Source: Gammaproteobacteria bacterium
GTDB taxonomy: Bacteria > Pseudomonadota > Gammaproteobacteria > Burkholderiales > Rhodocyclaceae
Direction of reading: 5' to 3'
Assembly: GCA_018819515.1 (NCBI GenBank)
Contig: JAHJPX010000007.1
Span: 310,001-374,000 of the forward strand
Length of the DNA: 64,000 nucleotides
The position numbers and the translations under genes are program-made. Shown piece by piece: positions 16,693 to 25,528 of the stretch. The first letter of the stretch is position 1. Every line of letters starts with the position of its first letter. The notes under the pieces were generated by a model. That model saw only the letters and a program-made list of their open reading frames with translations. It made no database searches and was not told the DNA's origin.

Positions 16693-17832
16693 CTATTCCG
16701 GGCCGCTGATCGCCATCTCTGCCGGCGTTTCGTGCGGGAAAAGCGGCGCGTTACCACCTTTGACCGGCACCAGATCGTCCAGCCAATAGGCATCGTCGTT
16801 CCGCTGGTAGACCAGGAAACGCCCGCGCAGGTCGGCGTCCTTGGCGCGCTGGTAACGCAGGTAGATTTGCTTTTCGTCGACGCCGAGGATTTCGATCTTG
16901 CCGGTTTCGTGCGACATTACGAAGCGCGCGCGACGCGCCAGACCGGAGCCATAGCGCAATGCTTCGCGGAAGATCTCCCAGCCGCGCACGATCGGCACCT
17001 TGTAGGGGTCGTTACCGGCGGTCGGCCGCCCCTGAAAGACGTAGTACGGCGGACAGCCAATCCAGGACAGGCGGCGGAACAGATCGGAAAGGACCGCCGG
17101 GTCGTCGTTGATGCCGGCAATCATCGGGCACTGGTTGGTCATGATGACCCCGGCGCGGATCAGTCGGTCCAGCGCCTGGACCGCTTCGCCAGTCAACTCC
17201 CGCGGGTGGTCGAAGTGGTTCATCATGTAGATGCGCTTTTCGGCCGTCGAGTCCTTGGCGAACAGCTCGACTAGCGCCGGGTCGTCGAGTACGCGGAACG
17301 GGTTGAAGGCCGTCATTTTGGTGCCGATGCGGATGATCTTCACGTGATCGATGCCGCGCAGGGCGTCGATGATTTCCTTCAGGCGACGCGTACTCAGCAG
17401 CAGGGGATCGCCGCCGGTCAGCAGGACATTGGTGATCTCGGGATGGGCGCGGATGTAGGCGAGTCCCTCGCTCAAATCCTTGCTCGCCTCGTCGTTCTCG
17501 TTCATGAACAGGCGCTTGCGGAAACAATAGCGACAATAGGCGCCGCACACCTCGTTGCAAAGCAGGAGCGCTGTATCCGGATACTTGTGCTGGACGCCGC
17601 GCATGACGGTATTGGCCGCCTCGTTGCTCGCGTCTAATTCGCCCCACGCGTTCAACTCTTCCGGCCGGGGAATCACGAGTTGACGTATCGGATCGGCCGG
17701 ATCGTTCCAGTCGATCAACTTCAGGTAGTAATCGGTGACGCGAAACGCGAACAGTTCGGTCACCGGCTGCAGCGCCGTCCGTTCGGCGTCGCTCAGTTGG
17801 GAAATGTCGGTCAGTTTCTTGATGTAGCGCAT
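16693..17832 (-). CDS. KamA-family radical SAM aminomutase-like protein
   Basis: A 379-residue radical SAM enzyme. The cluster motif CGAYCRYCFRK (CxxxCxxC) is at about residues 94-104, followed by LLTGGDPLLLS (about 138) typical of lysine 2,3-aminomutases and EpmB. The ATG at 17832 has GGAGGAAAC just upstream. The PLP-lysine motif GGGGK of lysine 2,3-aminomutase is not visible; SHETGKIEI near 320 is the only comparable site. Length is between EpmB (about 340) and true lysine aminomutase (about 415-470). Substrate, free lysine or protein lysine or another amino acid, is undecided. No epmA or efp lies near. It ends toward the rpoH terminator. Confidence 0.8.
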   Translation of the reverse strand: MRYIKKLTDISQLSDAERTALQPVTELFAFRVTDYYLKLIDWNDPADPIRQLVIPRPEELNAWGELDASNEAANTVMRGVQHKYPDTALLLCNEVCGAYCRYCFRKRLFMNENDEASKDLSEGLAYIRAHPEITNVLLTGGDPLLLSTRRLKEIIDALRGIDHVKIIRIGTKMTAFNPFRVLDDPALVELFAKDSTAEKRIYMMNHFDHPRELTGEAVQALDRLIRAGVIMTNQCPMIAGINDDPAVLSDLFRRLSWIGCPPYYVFQGRPTAGNDPYKVPIVRGWEIFREALRYGSGLARRARFVMSHETGKIEILGVDEKQIYLRYQRAKDADLRGRFLVYQRNDDAYWLDDLVPVKGGNAPLFPHETPAEMAISGPE

Positions 17833-17923
17833 GTTTCCTCCTTCGCCATGGCGTTCCCACCGTTCGGGCCGCAAACACGTACCCCCAAGGTCCAGCAAAC
17901 GATTTTGCCCGATTCGGTCGGGC

Positions 17924-19279
17924 CTATCCCTGGCTGGCACCCAGCGCAGCCAGGAGTTTCAGGTGTATGCCCCCAAAGCCTCCGTTGCTCATCACCAGCA
18001 CTTGGTCGCCGGCGTGCGCTTCCGCGACAATCGCCTTGACCAGGGAATCCATATTGTCGAGCACCGTAGCCCTGGTGCCCATCGTCGCAAGTGCCGCTGC
18101 CGCATCCCAGCCCAGATTCGCCGCATAGCAGAATACGCGGTCGGCGCCGGCCAGACTGAGGGGCAGTTGCGCCTTCATGGTGCCGAGCTTCATGGTGTTC
18201 GAGCGCGGCTCTAACACGGCAAGGATACGGGCCTTGCCGACCAGACTTCTCAGGCCTCCAATAGTAGCAGCGATGGCCGTCGGATGGTGCGCGAAGTCGT
18301 CCAGCACTGTCACGCCGCGCACCGTACCGCGTGTCTCCAGCCGACGCCTGACGCCGCGGAAGTTGGCGATCGCTTTCAGCCCGACCTCCAATGGCACGCC
18401 GGCATGGCGTGCGGCAATCAACGCCGCAACCGCGTTGGCGCGGTTGTGGGCGCCGGGCAGGTCGAGCCGGGTTTCCCCGATCGGCGTACCGCCACGGCTG
18501 ACTTTGAAGGCCCCCGCCGCATCGGCGGCCCCGGCTTCCCAGCCGTCGGCGCAATTGAAATATTCGACCGGCGTCCAGCAACCTCGTTCCAGTACCCGCG
18601 CCAGCGGCGCTTCGGCACCGTTGGCGACAATCAGGCCATTTCGCGGCAGAGTGCGCACCAAATGATGGAATTGCGTCTCGATGGCGGCAAGATCGGCGAA
18701 GATATCAGCGTGATCGAACTCAAGGTTATTCAGAATCGTCGTCCGCGGGCGGTAATGGACGAATTTGGATCGCTTGTCGCAGAAGGCCGTGTCGTACTCG
18801 TCGGCCTCGATAACGAAGAAGGGCGAGTCGGTCAGCCGGGCCGAAACTCCGAAACCCTGCGGCACGCCGCCGACCAGAAAGGACGGCTGAAGGCCGGCCT
18901 CCTCCATTATCCAGGCCAGCATGGCCGTCGTCGTCGTTTTGCCGTGGGTACCGGCGACGCCCAGTACCCAGCGGCCCGGCAATATGTTCTCGGCCAGCCA
19001 TTGCGGACCGGAAACGTACGGCAGGTTGCGGTCGAGAATCTCTTCCAGCAGCGGATTGCCGCGTGATATGGCGTTGCCGACCACGAACAGATCCGGACCA
19101 AGCGCCACTTGGCCGGCGTCGTAACCTTCGGTCAGGACGATGCCCTGCTCTTCTAGCTGCACGCTCATCGGCGGATAGACATTGGCGTCGCAGCCGGTCA
19201 CGGTATGTCCGGCCGCTCGCGCCAGAAGGGCGACGCCGCCCATGAAGGTTCCGCAAACGCCGAGAATGTGGATGTGCAT
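17924..19279 (-). CDS. mpl: UDP-N-acetylmuramate:L-alanyl-gamma-D-glutamyl-meso-diaminopimelate ligase
   Basis: A 451-residue Mur ligase that joins recycled murein tripeptide to UDP-MurNAc in peptidoglycan recycling. It starts HIHILGVCGTFMGG, has the ATP-binding loop GVAGTHGKTTT at about residue 107, EADEYDTAFCDKRSKF near 163, the substrate His region LPGAHNRANA near 276, and DDFAHHPTAI near 322. ATG 19279 is chosen over an upstream frame extension because the Rossmann strand begins directly there. A 23/26 copy of the dispersed motif at 18483-18508 encodes KVSRGGTP at about 258-266, in a beta-hairpin that in other Mpl proteins also reads as 'V...G...G'. Confidence 0.95.
   Translation of the reverse strand: MHIHILGVCGTFMGGVALLARAAGHTVTGCDANVYPPMSVQLEEQGIVLTEGYDAGQVALGPDLFVVGNAISRGNPLLEEILDRNLPYVSGPQWLAENILPGRWVLGVAGTHGKTTTTAMLAWIMEEAGLQPSFLVGGVPQGFGVSARLTDSPFFVIEADEYDTAFCDKRSKFVHYRPRTTILNNLEFDHADIFADLAAIETQFHHLVRTLPRNGLIVANGAEAPLARVLERGCWTPVEYFNCADGWEAGAADAAGAFKVSRGGTPIGETRLDLPGAHNRANAVAALIAARHAGVPLEVGLKAIANFRGVRRRLETRGTVRGVTVLDDFAHHPTAIAATIGGLRSLVGKARILAVLEPRSNTMKLGTMKAQLPLSLAGADRVFCYAANLGWDAAAALATMGTRATVLDNMDSLVKAIVAEAHAGDQVLVMSNGGFGGIHLKLLAALGASQG
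18483..18508 (-). repeat. Dispersed 26-bp motif inside mpl
   Basis: 23 of 26 positions match, the first 23 without a break. It encodes KVSRGGTP (about residues 258-266) in frame. Confidence 0.9.
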
Positions 19280-19346
19280 GGCAGGGTCTTTCGGGCGCCG
19301 CAACGAGCGTGCAATAATGGCCCGGCATTCTACCTGCGAGTCTGCC

Positions 19347-19940
19347 ATGCCCCGACGCAAGCCCGCCCAGCCCGCCTCATCGAACCTGCGTCACTCGATC
19401 GCCAGCGCCGCTGCCCGATTGATGGCCGAAGACGGCATCGGTGACTACGGGCAGGCCAAGCGTAAGGCGGCACGAAGCCTGGGGGCCGGGGTGGGCGATG
19501 CCCTGCCGAGCAACGAGGAAATCGAAGCCGAACTTAGGGCCTACCAGGCCATCTTCCAAGATGAAGAACAGACGGAACGCCTGCGCGAACTGAGAATGGC
19601 CGCACTTGAAGCAATGGAATTCCTGGCCGACTTCCGCCCCTATCTGACCGGCAGGGTGCTCGATGGTACCGCCGGCCGTTATGCCGAAATCGAAATCGAA
19701 GTTTTTGCCGACAGCACGAAAGATGTCGAGATATTCCTGCTATCGAACGATATCTCCTACGAACTTGCACAGAACCGCCACCAGGGCCCGGACGCCCCGG
19801 AAACTCGCCTGCGCCTGGACTGGGGCGACGCGGGTATACTGCTGTCGGTATTCCCCTACCGGCTGGAACGGCGCCAAAAAGGCCACGCCCACCCGGGCCG
19901 GGCACGCGCCGAGGCGGTCGCTGCCCTACTGGCAAGCTAG
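19347..19940 (+). CDS. Conserved hypothetical protein
   Basis: A 197-residue cytosolic protein I cannot name. The N-terminal half is helical, with a motif RHSIASAAARLMAEDGIGDY (about 15-34) followed by AKRKAARSLG and LPSNEEIEAELRAYQ, a pattern I associate with a helical N-terminal domain of uncharacterised beta/gammaproteobacterial proteins. The C-terminal half is beta-rich (ADFRPYLTGRVLDGTAGRYA, then IEIEVFADSTKDVEIFLLSN), like a small nucleotidyltransferase-type fold. The ATG at 19347 is used. It diverges from mpl with 67 nt between and precedes aroQ. No catalytic motif is evident. Confidence 0.65.
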   Translation: MPRRKPAQPASSNLRHSIASAAARLMAEDGIGDYGQAKRKAARSLGAGVGDALPSNEEIEAELRAYQAIFQDEEQTERLRELRMAALEAMEFLADFRPYLTGRVLDGTAGRYAEIEIEVFADSTKDVEIFLLSNDISYELAQNRHQGPDAPETRLRLDWGDAGILLSVFPYRLERRQKGHAHPGRARAEAVAALLAS

Positions 19941-19974
19941 ACAAACTGTAGTGATTTGAGGCAAACTCGCCGCC

Positions 19975-20478
19975 ATGTCGAAGACAACTAGCAACAAATC
20001 GAAAGCAGGCAGCCGCGCCGGCGATAGTGCCCGACGCGCGAGAATCCTGGTTTTGCACGGTCCCAACCTGAATTTACTCGGTCGTCGCGAGCCCGAAGTC
20101 TATGGCTATGCGACGCTCGCCGACATCCACGCCATTATGGAGGCGCGTGCGCGTGCGGCAGGCGTTCAGATCGAGAGCTTCCAGAGCAACTCGGAAGGCG
20201 AGCTGATCGACCGCATCCAGGCCGCCGCCGCCGAAGGCATCGAATTCATCATCATCAACCCCGGTGCCTACAGCCACACCAGCATCGCCATTCCGGATGC
20301 TTTGCGCGGCGTGGCGATTCCGTATATCGAAGTACATATTTCAAATATTTTCGCCCGCGAGACGTTCCGCCATCATTCCCACTTTTCGGCCAGCGCGGCC
20401 GGGGTTGTCTGCGGCCTCGGCGTTCAGGGATACGAACTCGCGCTGGACGCCGCCCTGTTACGCATCAGCCAAGCCTGA
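19975..20478 (+). CDS. aroQ: Type II 3-dehydroquinate dehydratase
   Basis: A 167-residue enzyme of the shikimate pathway, forming a dodecamer in the cytosol. Motifs: ILVLHGPNLNLLGRREPEVYG at the start of the fold (catalytic Arg and Tyr), QSNSEGELIDRI near 63, NPGAYSHTS near 90 and EVHISNIFARETFRHHS near 117 with the catalytic His. The first ~22 residues (Ser/Lys/Arg-rich) are an extension beyond the normal AroQ start, but no better start codon is present further in until the fold. It stands directly upstream of accBC, an arrangement common in betaproteobacteria. Confidence 0.95.
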   Translation: MSKTTSNKSKAGSRAGDSARRARILVLHGPNLNLLGRREPEVYGYATLADIHAIMEARARAAGVQIESFQSNSEGELIDRIQAAAAEGIEFIIINPGAYSHTSIAIPDALRGVAIPYIEVHISNIFARETFRHHSHFSASAAGVVCGLGVQGYELALDAALLRISQA

Positions 20479-20527
20479 CCCGAAGCCCGCGGCGGAACAC
20501 CCCTAATCAAGACACCCAGGAGTCAGC

Positions 20528-20980
<453 letters not shown>

Positions 20981-20999
20981 ACCAGGTAAAGACGGTCTT

Positions 21000-22394
21000 A
21001 TGTTCGAGAAAGTACTGATCGCCAATCGAGGCGAAATTGCGCTCAGGGTATTGCGCGCCTGCCGTGAGTTGGGCGTCCGCACGGTGGCCGTGCACTCCGT
21101 GGCCGATACGGAGGCCAAATACGTCAAGCTGGCCGACGAGTCGGTCTGCATCGGCCCGGCGCCTTCGGCGCAGAGCTACCTGAACATCCCCGCGATCATT
21201 TCCGCCGCCGAGGTCACCGATTCCGAAGCCATACATCCCGGCTACGGCTTTCTGTCTGAAAACGCCGATTTCGCGGAACGGGTCGAGAAGTCCGGCTTCG
21301 TCTTCATCGGTCCAAAAGCGGAAACGATACGCCTGATGGGCGACAAGGTTTCTGCGAAGGATGCCATGAAGGCAGCCGGCGTCCCCTGTGTACCAGGTTC
21401 CGAGGGCGCGCTTCCCGAGGACCCGAAGGAAATCGTCAAGATCGCCCGCGAGGTCGGCTACCCGGTGATCATCAAGGCGGCGGGCGGCGGCGGCGGGCGC
21501 GGCATGCGCGTCGTCCATACCGAAGCGGCGCTGGTCAATGCCGTCAACACGACGCGCTCCGAAGCGCAGGCGGCATTCGGCAATCCCATGGTGTACATGG
21601 AGAAGTTTCTGGAGAATCCGCGCCACATCGAGATCCAGGTGATGGCGGATAACTACAGGAACGCGGTGTGGCTTTCCGAGAGGGATTGCTCGATGCAGCG
21701 CCGCCACCAGAAGGTCATCGAGGAAGCGCCGGCGCCGGAAGTCAGCCGCCGCGTGATAGCCAAAATCGGCGACCGCTGTGCCGAGGCCTGCCGCAAGATC
21801 GGCTATCGCGGCGCCGGCACTTTCGAGTTCCTCTACGAGAACGGAGAGTTCTACTTCATCGAGATGAACACCCGCGTTCAGGTCGAGCACCCGGTCACCG
21901 AACTGGTCACAGGCGTCGACATCGTGCAGACGCAGATCCGCGTCGCCGCCGGTGAAAAGCTCTGGCTCAAGCAGCGCGAGATCGAGGTCAAGGGCCATGC
22001 CATCGAGTGCCGCATCTGCGCCGAAGACCCCTTCAGGTTTACGCCTTCGCCGGGAAAGATCACCAACTGGCACGCGCCGGGGGGGCCGGGGATCCGCGTC
22101 GATTCCCACGTCTACACCGGCTACACGGTGCCGTCGCACTACGATTCCATGATCGCCAAGCTGATCGCCTACGGCGACACCCGCGATCAGGCAATCCGTC
22201 GCATGCGCATTGCCCTGTCCGAAATGATGGTCGACGGCATCAAGACCAACATCCCGCTGCATCAGGAACTGATGCTCGACGACCGCTTCATAAACGGTGG
22301 CACCAGCATCCACTACCTAGAGGAAAAGCTGGCGGCGCGCGAAGAAGTCAAGAGCCTGTACCCGAGTGTGGATCAGCGCCGCGACCACCACTGA
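21000..22394 (+). CDS. accC: Acetyl-CoA carboxylase, biotin carboxylase subunit
   Basis: A 464-residue ATP-grasp enzyme that carboxylates biotin on AccB. It starts MFEKVLIANRGEIALRVLRA; the ATP-binding glycine loop AAGGGGGRGMRVV is at about residue 161, the active-site EMNTRVQVEHPVTE at about 288-301 with the catalytic Glu/Arg pair, and the C-terminal lid follows. The last ~15 residues (SLYPSVDQRRDHH) extend past the usual end and overlap prmA by 29 nt. A second biotin carboxylase in the window (51326-53326) belongs to leucine catabolism. Confidence 0.97.
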   Translation: MFEKVLIANRGEIALRVLRACRELGVRTVAVHSVADTEAKYVKLADESVCIGPAPSAQSYLNIPAIISAAEVTDSEAIHPGYGFLSENADFAERVEKSGFVFIGPKAETIRLMGDKVSAKDAMKAAGVPCVPGSEGALPEDPKEIVKIAREVGYPVIIKAAGGGGGRGMRVVHTEAALVNAVNTTRSEAQAAFGNPMVYMEKFLENPRHIEIQVMADNYRNAVWLSERDCSMQRRHQKVIEEAPAPEVSRRVIAKIGDRCAEACRKIGYRGAGTFEFLYENGEFYFIEMNTRVQVEHPVTELVTGVDIVQTQIRVAAGEKLWLKQREIEVKGHAIECRICAEDPFRFTPSPGKITNWHAPGGPGIRVDSHVYTGYTVPSHYDSMIAKLIAYGDTRDQAIRRMRIALSEMMVDGIKTNIPLHQELMLDDRFINGGTSIHYLEEKLAAREEVKSLYPSVDQRRDHH

Positions 22395-23250
22395 CGCCAG
22401 CCGCGCCGAGCCGCTGTCCGAGGCGCTCTTCGCCGCCGGCGCGATCTCGGTCAGCGTCGAGGACGCCGAGGCCGGCACCGAATTCGAGACGCCGCAATTC
22501 GGCGAACCCGGCTCGCCGGAAACACCGCTATGGCGGACCAGCCGCGTCGTCGCCTTGTTCGAACCGGGCGACGATCTGCAGCAGCGCATCGCCGACGCCA
22601 AGGAAAAAGTCAGCCTTGGCGACACGCCGACCGAGATCGCCGAAGTCGCCGAGCAGGACTGGGTGCGGCTCACGCAGTCGCAGTTCGACCCGATCCGCAT
22701 CAACGACCGGCTATGGATCGTGCCCTCTTGGCACGCGGCGCCCGATCCGCACGCCATCAATCTGGAACTCGACCCCGGACTCGCCTTCGGCACCGGCTCG
22801 CATCCGACCACGTGGCTGTGCCTCGAATGGCTGTGCGAAAAAGTCAGCCGTGGCGACACGCTGCTCGACTACGGCTGCGGCTCGGGCATCCTGGCGCTCG
22901 CCGCCGCCAGGCTCGGCGCTGCCGGGGTGCTCGGCGTCGATATCGACGACCGGGCGCTGGAAGCGGCCGCCGACAACGCCGCCCGCAACGGCGTCGAACT
23001 GCGCCTCGCCCACTCGAAGCAAGTACTCACAGAGCAGTTCGACATCGTTGTCGCCAACATCCTGACCAATCCACTTTGCGTCCTGGCGCCGCTGATTTCC
23101 GCGCGTGTCGCGCCCGCTGGACGCCTGGCGCTCTCCGGCGTGCTCGCCGCCCAGGCGGAACAGGTCATCGCCGCCTATGCTCCGTACATCGCGCTGACCG
23201 TCGGCGCGACGCTCGACGGCTGGATTCTTCTCGAGGGCGGCAAACCATGA
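22366..23250 (+). CDS. prmA: Ribosomal protein L11 methyltransferase
   Basis: A 294-residue SAM methyltransferase that trimethylates ribosomal protein L11. The GTG start at 22366 gives the conserved PrmA opening MWISA, although it lies within the end of accC. Motif I LLDYGCGSGILALAAARLG is at about residues 166-184, and VVANILTNPL near 229 is the NIxxxPL substrate motif. Two separate copies of the dispersed motif lie in frame: KVSLGDTP at about 80-88 and KVSRGDTL at about 158-166, the second directly before motif I. The gene ends in an ATGATG overlap with the zinc-ribbon gene. Confidence 0.94.
   Translation: MWISAATTTDASRAEPLSEALFAAGAISVSVEDAEAGTEFETPQFGEPGSPETPLWRTSRVVALFEPGDDLQQRIADAKEKVSLGDTPTEIAEVAEQDWVRLTQSQFDPIRINDRLWIVPSWHAAPDPHAINLELDPGLAFGTGSHPTTWLCLEWLCEKVSRGDTLLDYGCGSGILALAAARLGAAGVLGVDIDDRALEAAADNAARNGVELRLAHSKQVLTEQFDIVVANILTNPLCVLAPLISARVAPAGRLALSGVLAAQAEQVIAAYAPYIALTVGATLDGWILLEGGKP
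22603..22628 (+). repeat. Dispersed 26-bp motif inside prmA (first)
   Basis: 22 of 26 positions match; encodes KVSLGDTP in the N-terminal domain of PrmA. Confidence 0.75.
22837..22862 (+). repeat. Dispersed 26-bp motif inside prmA (second)
   Basis: 22 of 26 positions match; encodes KVSRGDTL immediately before the SAM-binding motif DYGCGSG. Confidence 0.78.
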
Positions 23251-24572
23251 TGCTGACGCGCTGCCCCTACTGCGGTACCACCTTCCGCGTCACCCCCGAG
23301 CAGTTGAAGATCCGCCAGGGCCAGGTTCGCTGCGGGCAGTGCCGACGCGTTTTCGACGCCTTACGCGGCCTCGCCGAAAACGCGCCACCCGTCACGCCTG
23401 TCGTGACACCGAAAGCGCCGCCCGCCCCACCCCCGCGCGAGGAAGCGGTCGCCGAATCCAAATCGGACCTGTCGTGGTCGATTCTCACGCCGGCTCCACC
23501 AGGCACCGATTCGCCCGCCGAAACCGACACGGCGCAGGATTTCGCCTTCGTGCCCACGGAAACGCACGAACCCGTCGCCAAATCCGTGCCCGAAATGCCG
23601 ACGGGGTTCGAGCCGGTGATAGAAGCGCCGCCGAAGCAGCGCTTCGAAACAATCGATGTTGCCGCCGCGGAAGAGTATTTCGAGCCCGAACCCCAACCCG
23701 AACGCACCACGGAGCATACGCCCAAGCCCGCTCCGAAACCGGAACCTGCGCCGGAACCCGTACCAGAACCCGTACCAGAACCCGAACCGGAACCGGAACC
23801 TGTACCCGAACCCGAACCGGAACCTGTACCCGAACCCGAACCGGAACCTGTACCAGAACCTCTGCCTGCGCTGGAGCCGGAACGAGAACCCGAGCTCGCG
23901 CCTGAGCCCTTGCCGGAACCCGAGCCCGTACCGGAGCCCGCACTGGCGTCCGTGCCGGAATCGGTACCTGAAGCATTGCCGAAAGCGTCGATCAAGCAGG
24001 ACCACTGGTCAAGCCTGGTGCGGGCGCGCCACGAACCGGAACCGGATCTGGATCCGCCGACCATCCTGGCATTACACGAGGAGCTTCCTCGCCAAAGGCG
24101 GACCTGGCCGTGGGTACTGGGGAGCCTGCTGGCAATCCTCGTGCTAGCGGCGCAATTGCTCCTGCATTTCCGCACCGAACTGATCGCCGCGGCACCCGAA
24201 ACGCGCCCCGCATTCGTCGCCGCCTGCGAATTGCTCGATTGCCGGATATCACTGCCGCAAAAGATCAACCTGATCAGTATCGAAGCGTCCAGCCTCTCGC
24301 CCAACGAGAAGAAACCCGACACGCTGCACCTGACGACCACGCTGCGCAACCGCGCGCCCTTCGCCCAGGCCTGGCCGCATCTCGAAATCACCCTCACCGA
24401 CGCGCGGGAGCATGCCTTGCTGCGCCGCGCCCTGGCACCCGACGAATACCTGCCGCCGGAAGCGAAAGCCGCCGCCGGTTTCCCGGAGCGTAGCGACCGC
24501 CCCGTCGAACTTGAACTGGCGGTTACCGATGTTCCGGCCGTCGGCTACCGTCTCTACGTTTTTTATCCCTGA
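23247..24572 (+). CDS. Zinc-ribbon and DUF3426 membrane protein with Pro-Glu repeat
   Basis: A 441-residue protein of the MJ0042-type zinc-ribbon/DUF3426 family. The N-terminal ribbon has CPYCGTTF and CGQCRRVF (about residues 6-35). A long acidic Pro-Glu linker (about 150-240) is built from EPEPVP units, encoded by a 24-bp tandem repeat. One membrane helix (WVLGSLLAILVLAAQLLLHF, about 295-314) is followed by a periplasmic DUF3426 domain with CELLDCRISLPQ. Function is not established; the family sits next to prmA and accBC in many betaproteobacteria. Two ATG codons overlap the prmA stop; 23247 or 23250 may be the start. Confidence 0.85.
   Translation: MMLTRCPYCGTTFRVTPEQLKIRQGQVRCGQCRRVFDALRGLAENAPPVTPVVTPKAPPAPPPREEAVAESKSDLSWSILTPAPPGTDSPAETDTAQDFAFVPTETHEPVAKSVPEMPTGFEPVIEAPPKQRFETIDVAAAEEYFEPEPQPERTTEHTPKPAPKPEPAPEPVPEPVPEPEPEPEPVPEPEPEPVPEPEPEPVPEPLPALEPEREPELAPEPLPEPEPVPEPALASVPESVPEALPKASIKQDHWSSLVRARHEPEPDLDPPTILALHEELPRQRRTWPWVLGSLLAILVLAAQLLLHFRTELIAAAPETRPAFVAACELLDCRISLPQKINLISIEASSLSPNEKKPDTLHLTTTLRNRAPFAQAWPHLEITLTDAREHALLRRALAPDEYLPPEAKAAAGFPERSDRPVELELAVTDVPAVGYRLYVFYP
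23783..23854 (+). repeat. 24-bp tandem repeat, three units
   Basis: Units at 23783-23806, 23807-23830 and 23831-23854; the last two are identical and the first differs at one base. Each encodes EPEPEPVP in the zinc-ribbon protein. Looser hexamer repeats extend on both sides. Confidence 0.9.
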
Positions 24573-24583
24573 CCCTACGCACA

Positions 24584-25516
24584 ATGAAAACCCTGATCTG
24601 CGGCTCGCTCGCCTACGACACCATCATGGTGTTCCACGACCAGTTCAAGAACCACATCCTGCCCGAACAGATTCACATCCTCAACGTCGCCTTCCTCGTA
24701 CCGGACATGCGGCGCGAGTACGGCGGCTGCGCAGGAAATATCGCCTACAATCTGAAACTGCTGGGCGGCGAACCGCTAATCATGGCTACGGTCGGCGATG
24801 ACAGCAAGCTGTACTTGCAGCGGCTCGCTCACCTCAAATTGGACAGCAGCTACGTTCGCCACATTCCGGACACTTACACGGCGCAGGCGTTCATTACTAC
24901 CGACCTCGACGACAACCAGATCACCGCCTTCCACCCGGGAGCGATGAATCACTCGCATGCCAACAAGATCGGAGACGCCAACGGCGTGCAGCTCGGCATT
25001 GTTTCGCCCGACGGCCGCGAAGGCATGACGACGCACGCGAGCCAGTTCCATGAAGCCGAAATTCCTTTCGTCTTCGATCCAGGCCAGGGACTGCCGATGT
25101 TCAATGGCGACGAACTGCTCGATTTCCTCCGCTTGGCCGACTGGTGCACCGTCAACGACTATGAGGCCAAGCTGCTTTCCGAGCGCACCGGCCGCAGCCT
25201 CGAAGACCTCGCGCGCGAAGTGAAAGCGCTGATCGTCACGCTCGGTGCCAACGGCTCCGAAATTTACGCCGACGGCCAGCACATCGTCATCCCAAGCGTT
25301 CCGCCCGAAGCCGTGGTGGACCCCACCGGCTGCGGCGACGCCTATCGCGCCGGGCTGCTCTACGGTATCGGCCAGGGCTGGGACTGGCAGAAAACCGGCC
25401 GCCTAGCCTCGCTGATGGGATCGATCAAGATTTCCCATCGCGGCGGCCAGAACCACAAGCCGGCGCGCGACGACATCGCAGCGCGCTTCCTCAAGGCCTT
25501 CGGCGAACCGCTCTAG
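24584..25516 (+). CDS. PfkB-family carbohydrate/adenosine kinase
   Basis: A 310-residue ribokinase-fold kinase. The substrate-binding GG motif is at YGGCAGNIAYNLKLLGG (about 47-63), and the ATP/anion-hole signature is DPTGCGDAYRAGLLYG (about 247-262) with the catalytic Asp of GCGDAY; Cys replaces the usual Ala/Ala-Gly before GD. Such betaproteobacterial proteins are often called adenosine kinase-like, but the sugar or nucleoside substrate is not clear from sequence. It follows the zinc-ribbon gene by 11 nt and precedes the acyltransferase by 12 nt, so it may be part of the long aroQ-accBC-prmA run. Confidence 0.88.
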   Translation: MKTLICGSLAYDTIMVFHDQFKNHILPEQIHILNVAFLVPDMRREYGGCAGNIAYNLKLLGGEPLIMATVGDDSKLYLQRLAHLKLDSSYVRHIPDTYTAQAFITTDLDDNQITAFHPGAMNHSHANKIGDANGVQLGIVSPDGREGMTTHASQFHEAEIPFVFDPGQGLPMFNGDELLDFLRLADWCTVNDYEAKLLSERTGRSLEDLAREVKALIVTLGANGSEIYADGQHIVIPSVPPEAVVDPTGCGDAYRAGLLYGIGQGWDWQKTGRLASLMGSIKISHRGGQNHKPARDDIAARFLKAFGEPL

Positions 25517-25528
25517 GACGAAAAATCA

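Noticed and set aside
23738..23940. Tandem repeats as a CRISPR array
   Set aside because: Units are 6-24 bp with no spacers and encode a Pro-Glu linker in frame.
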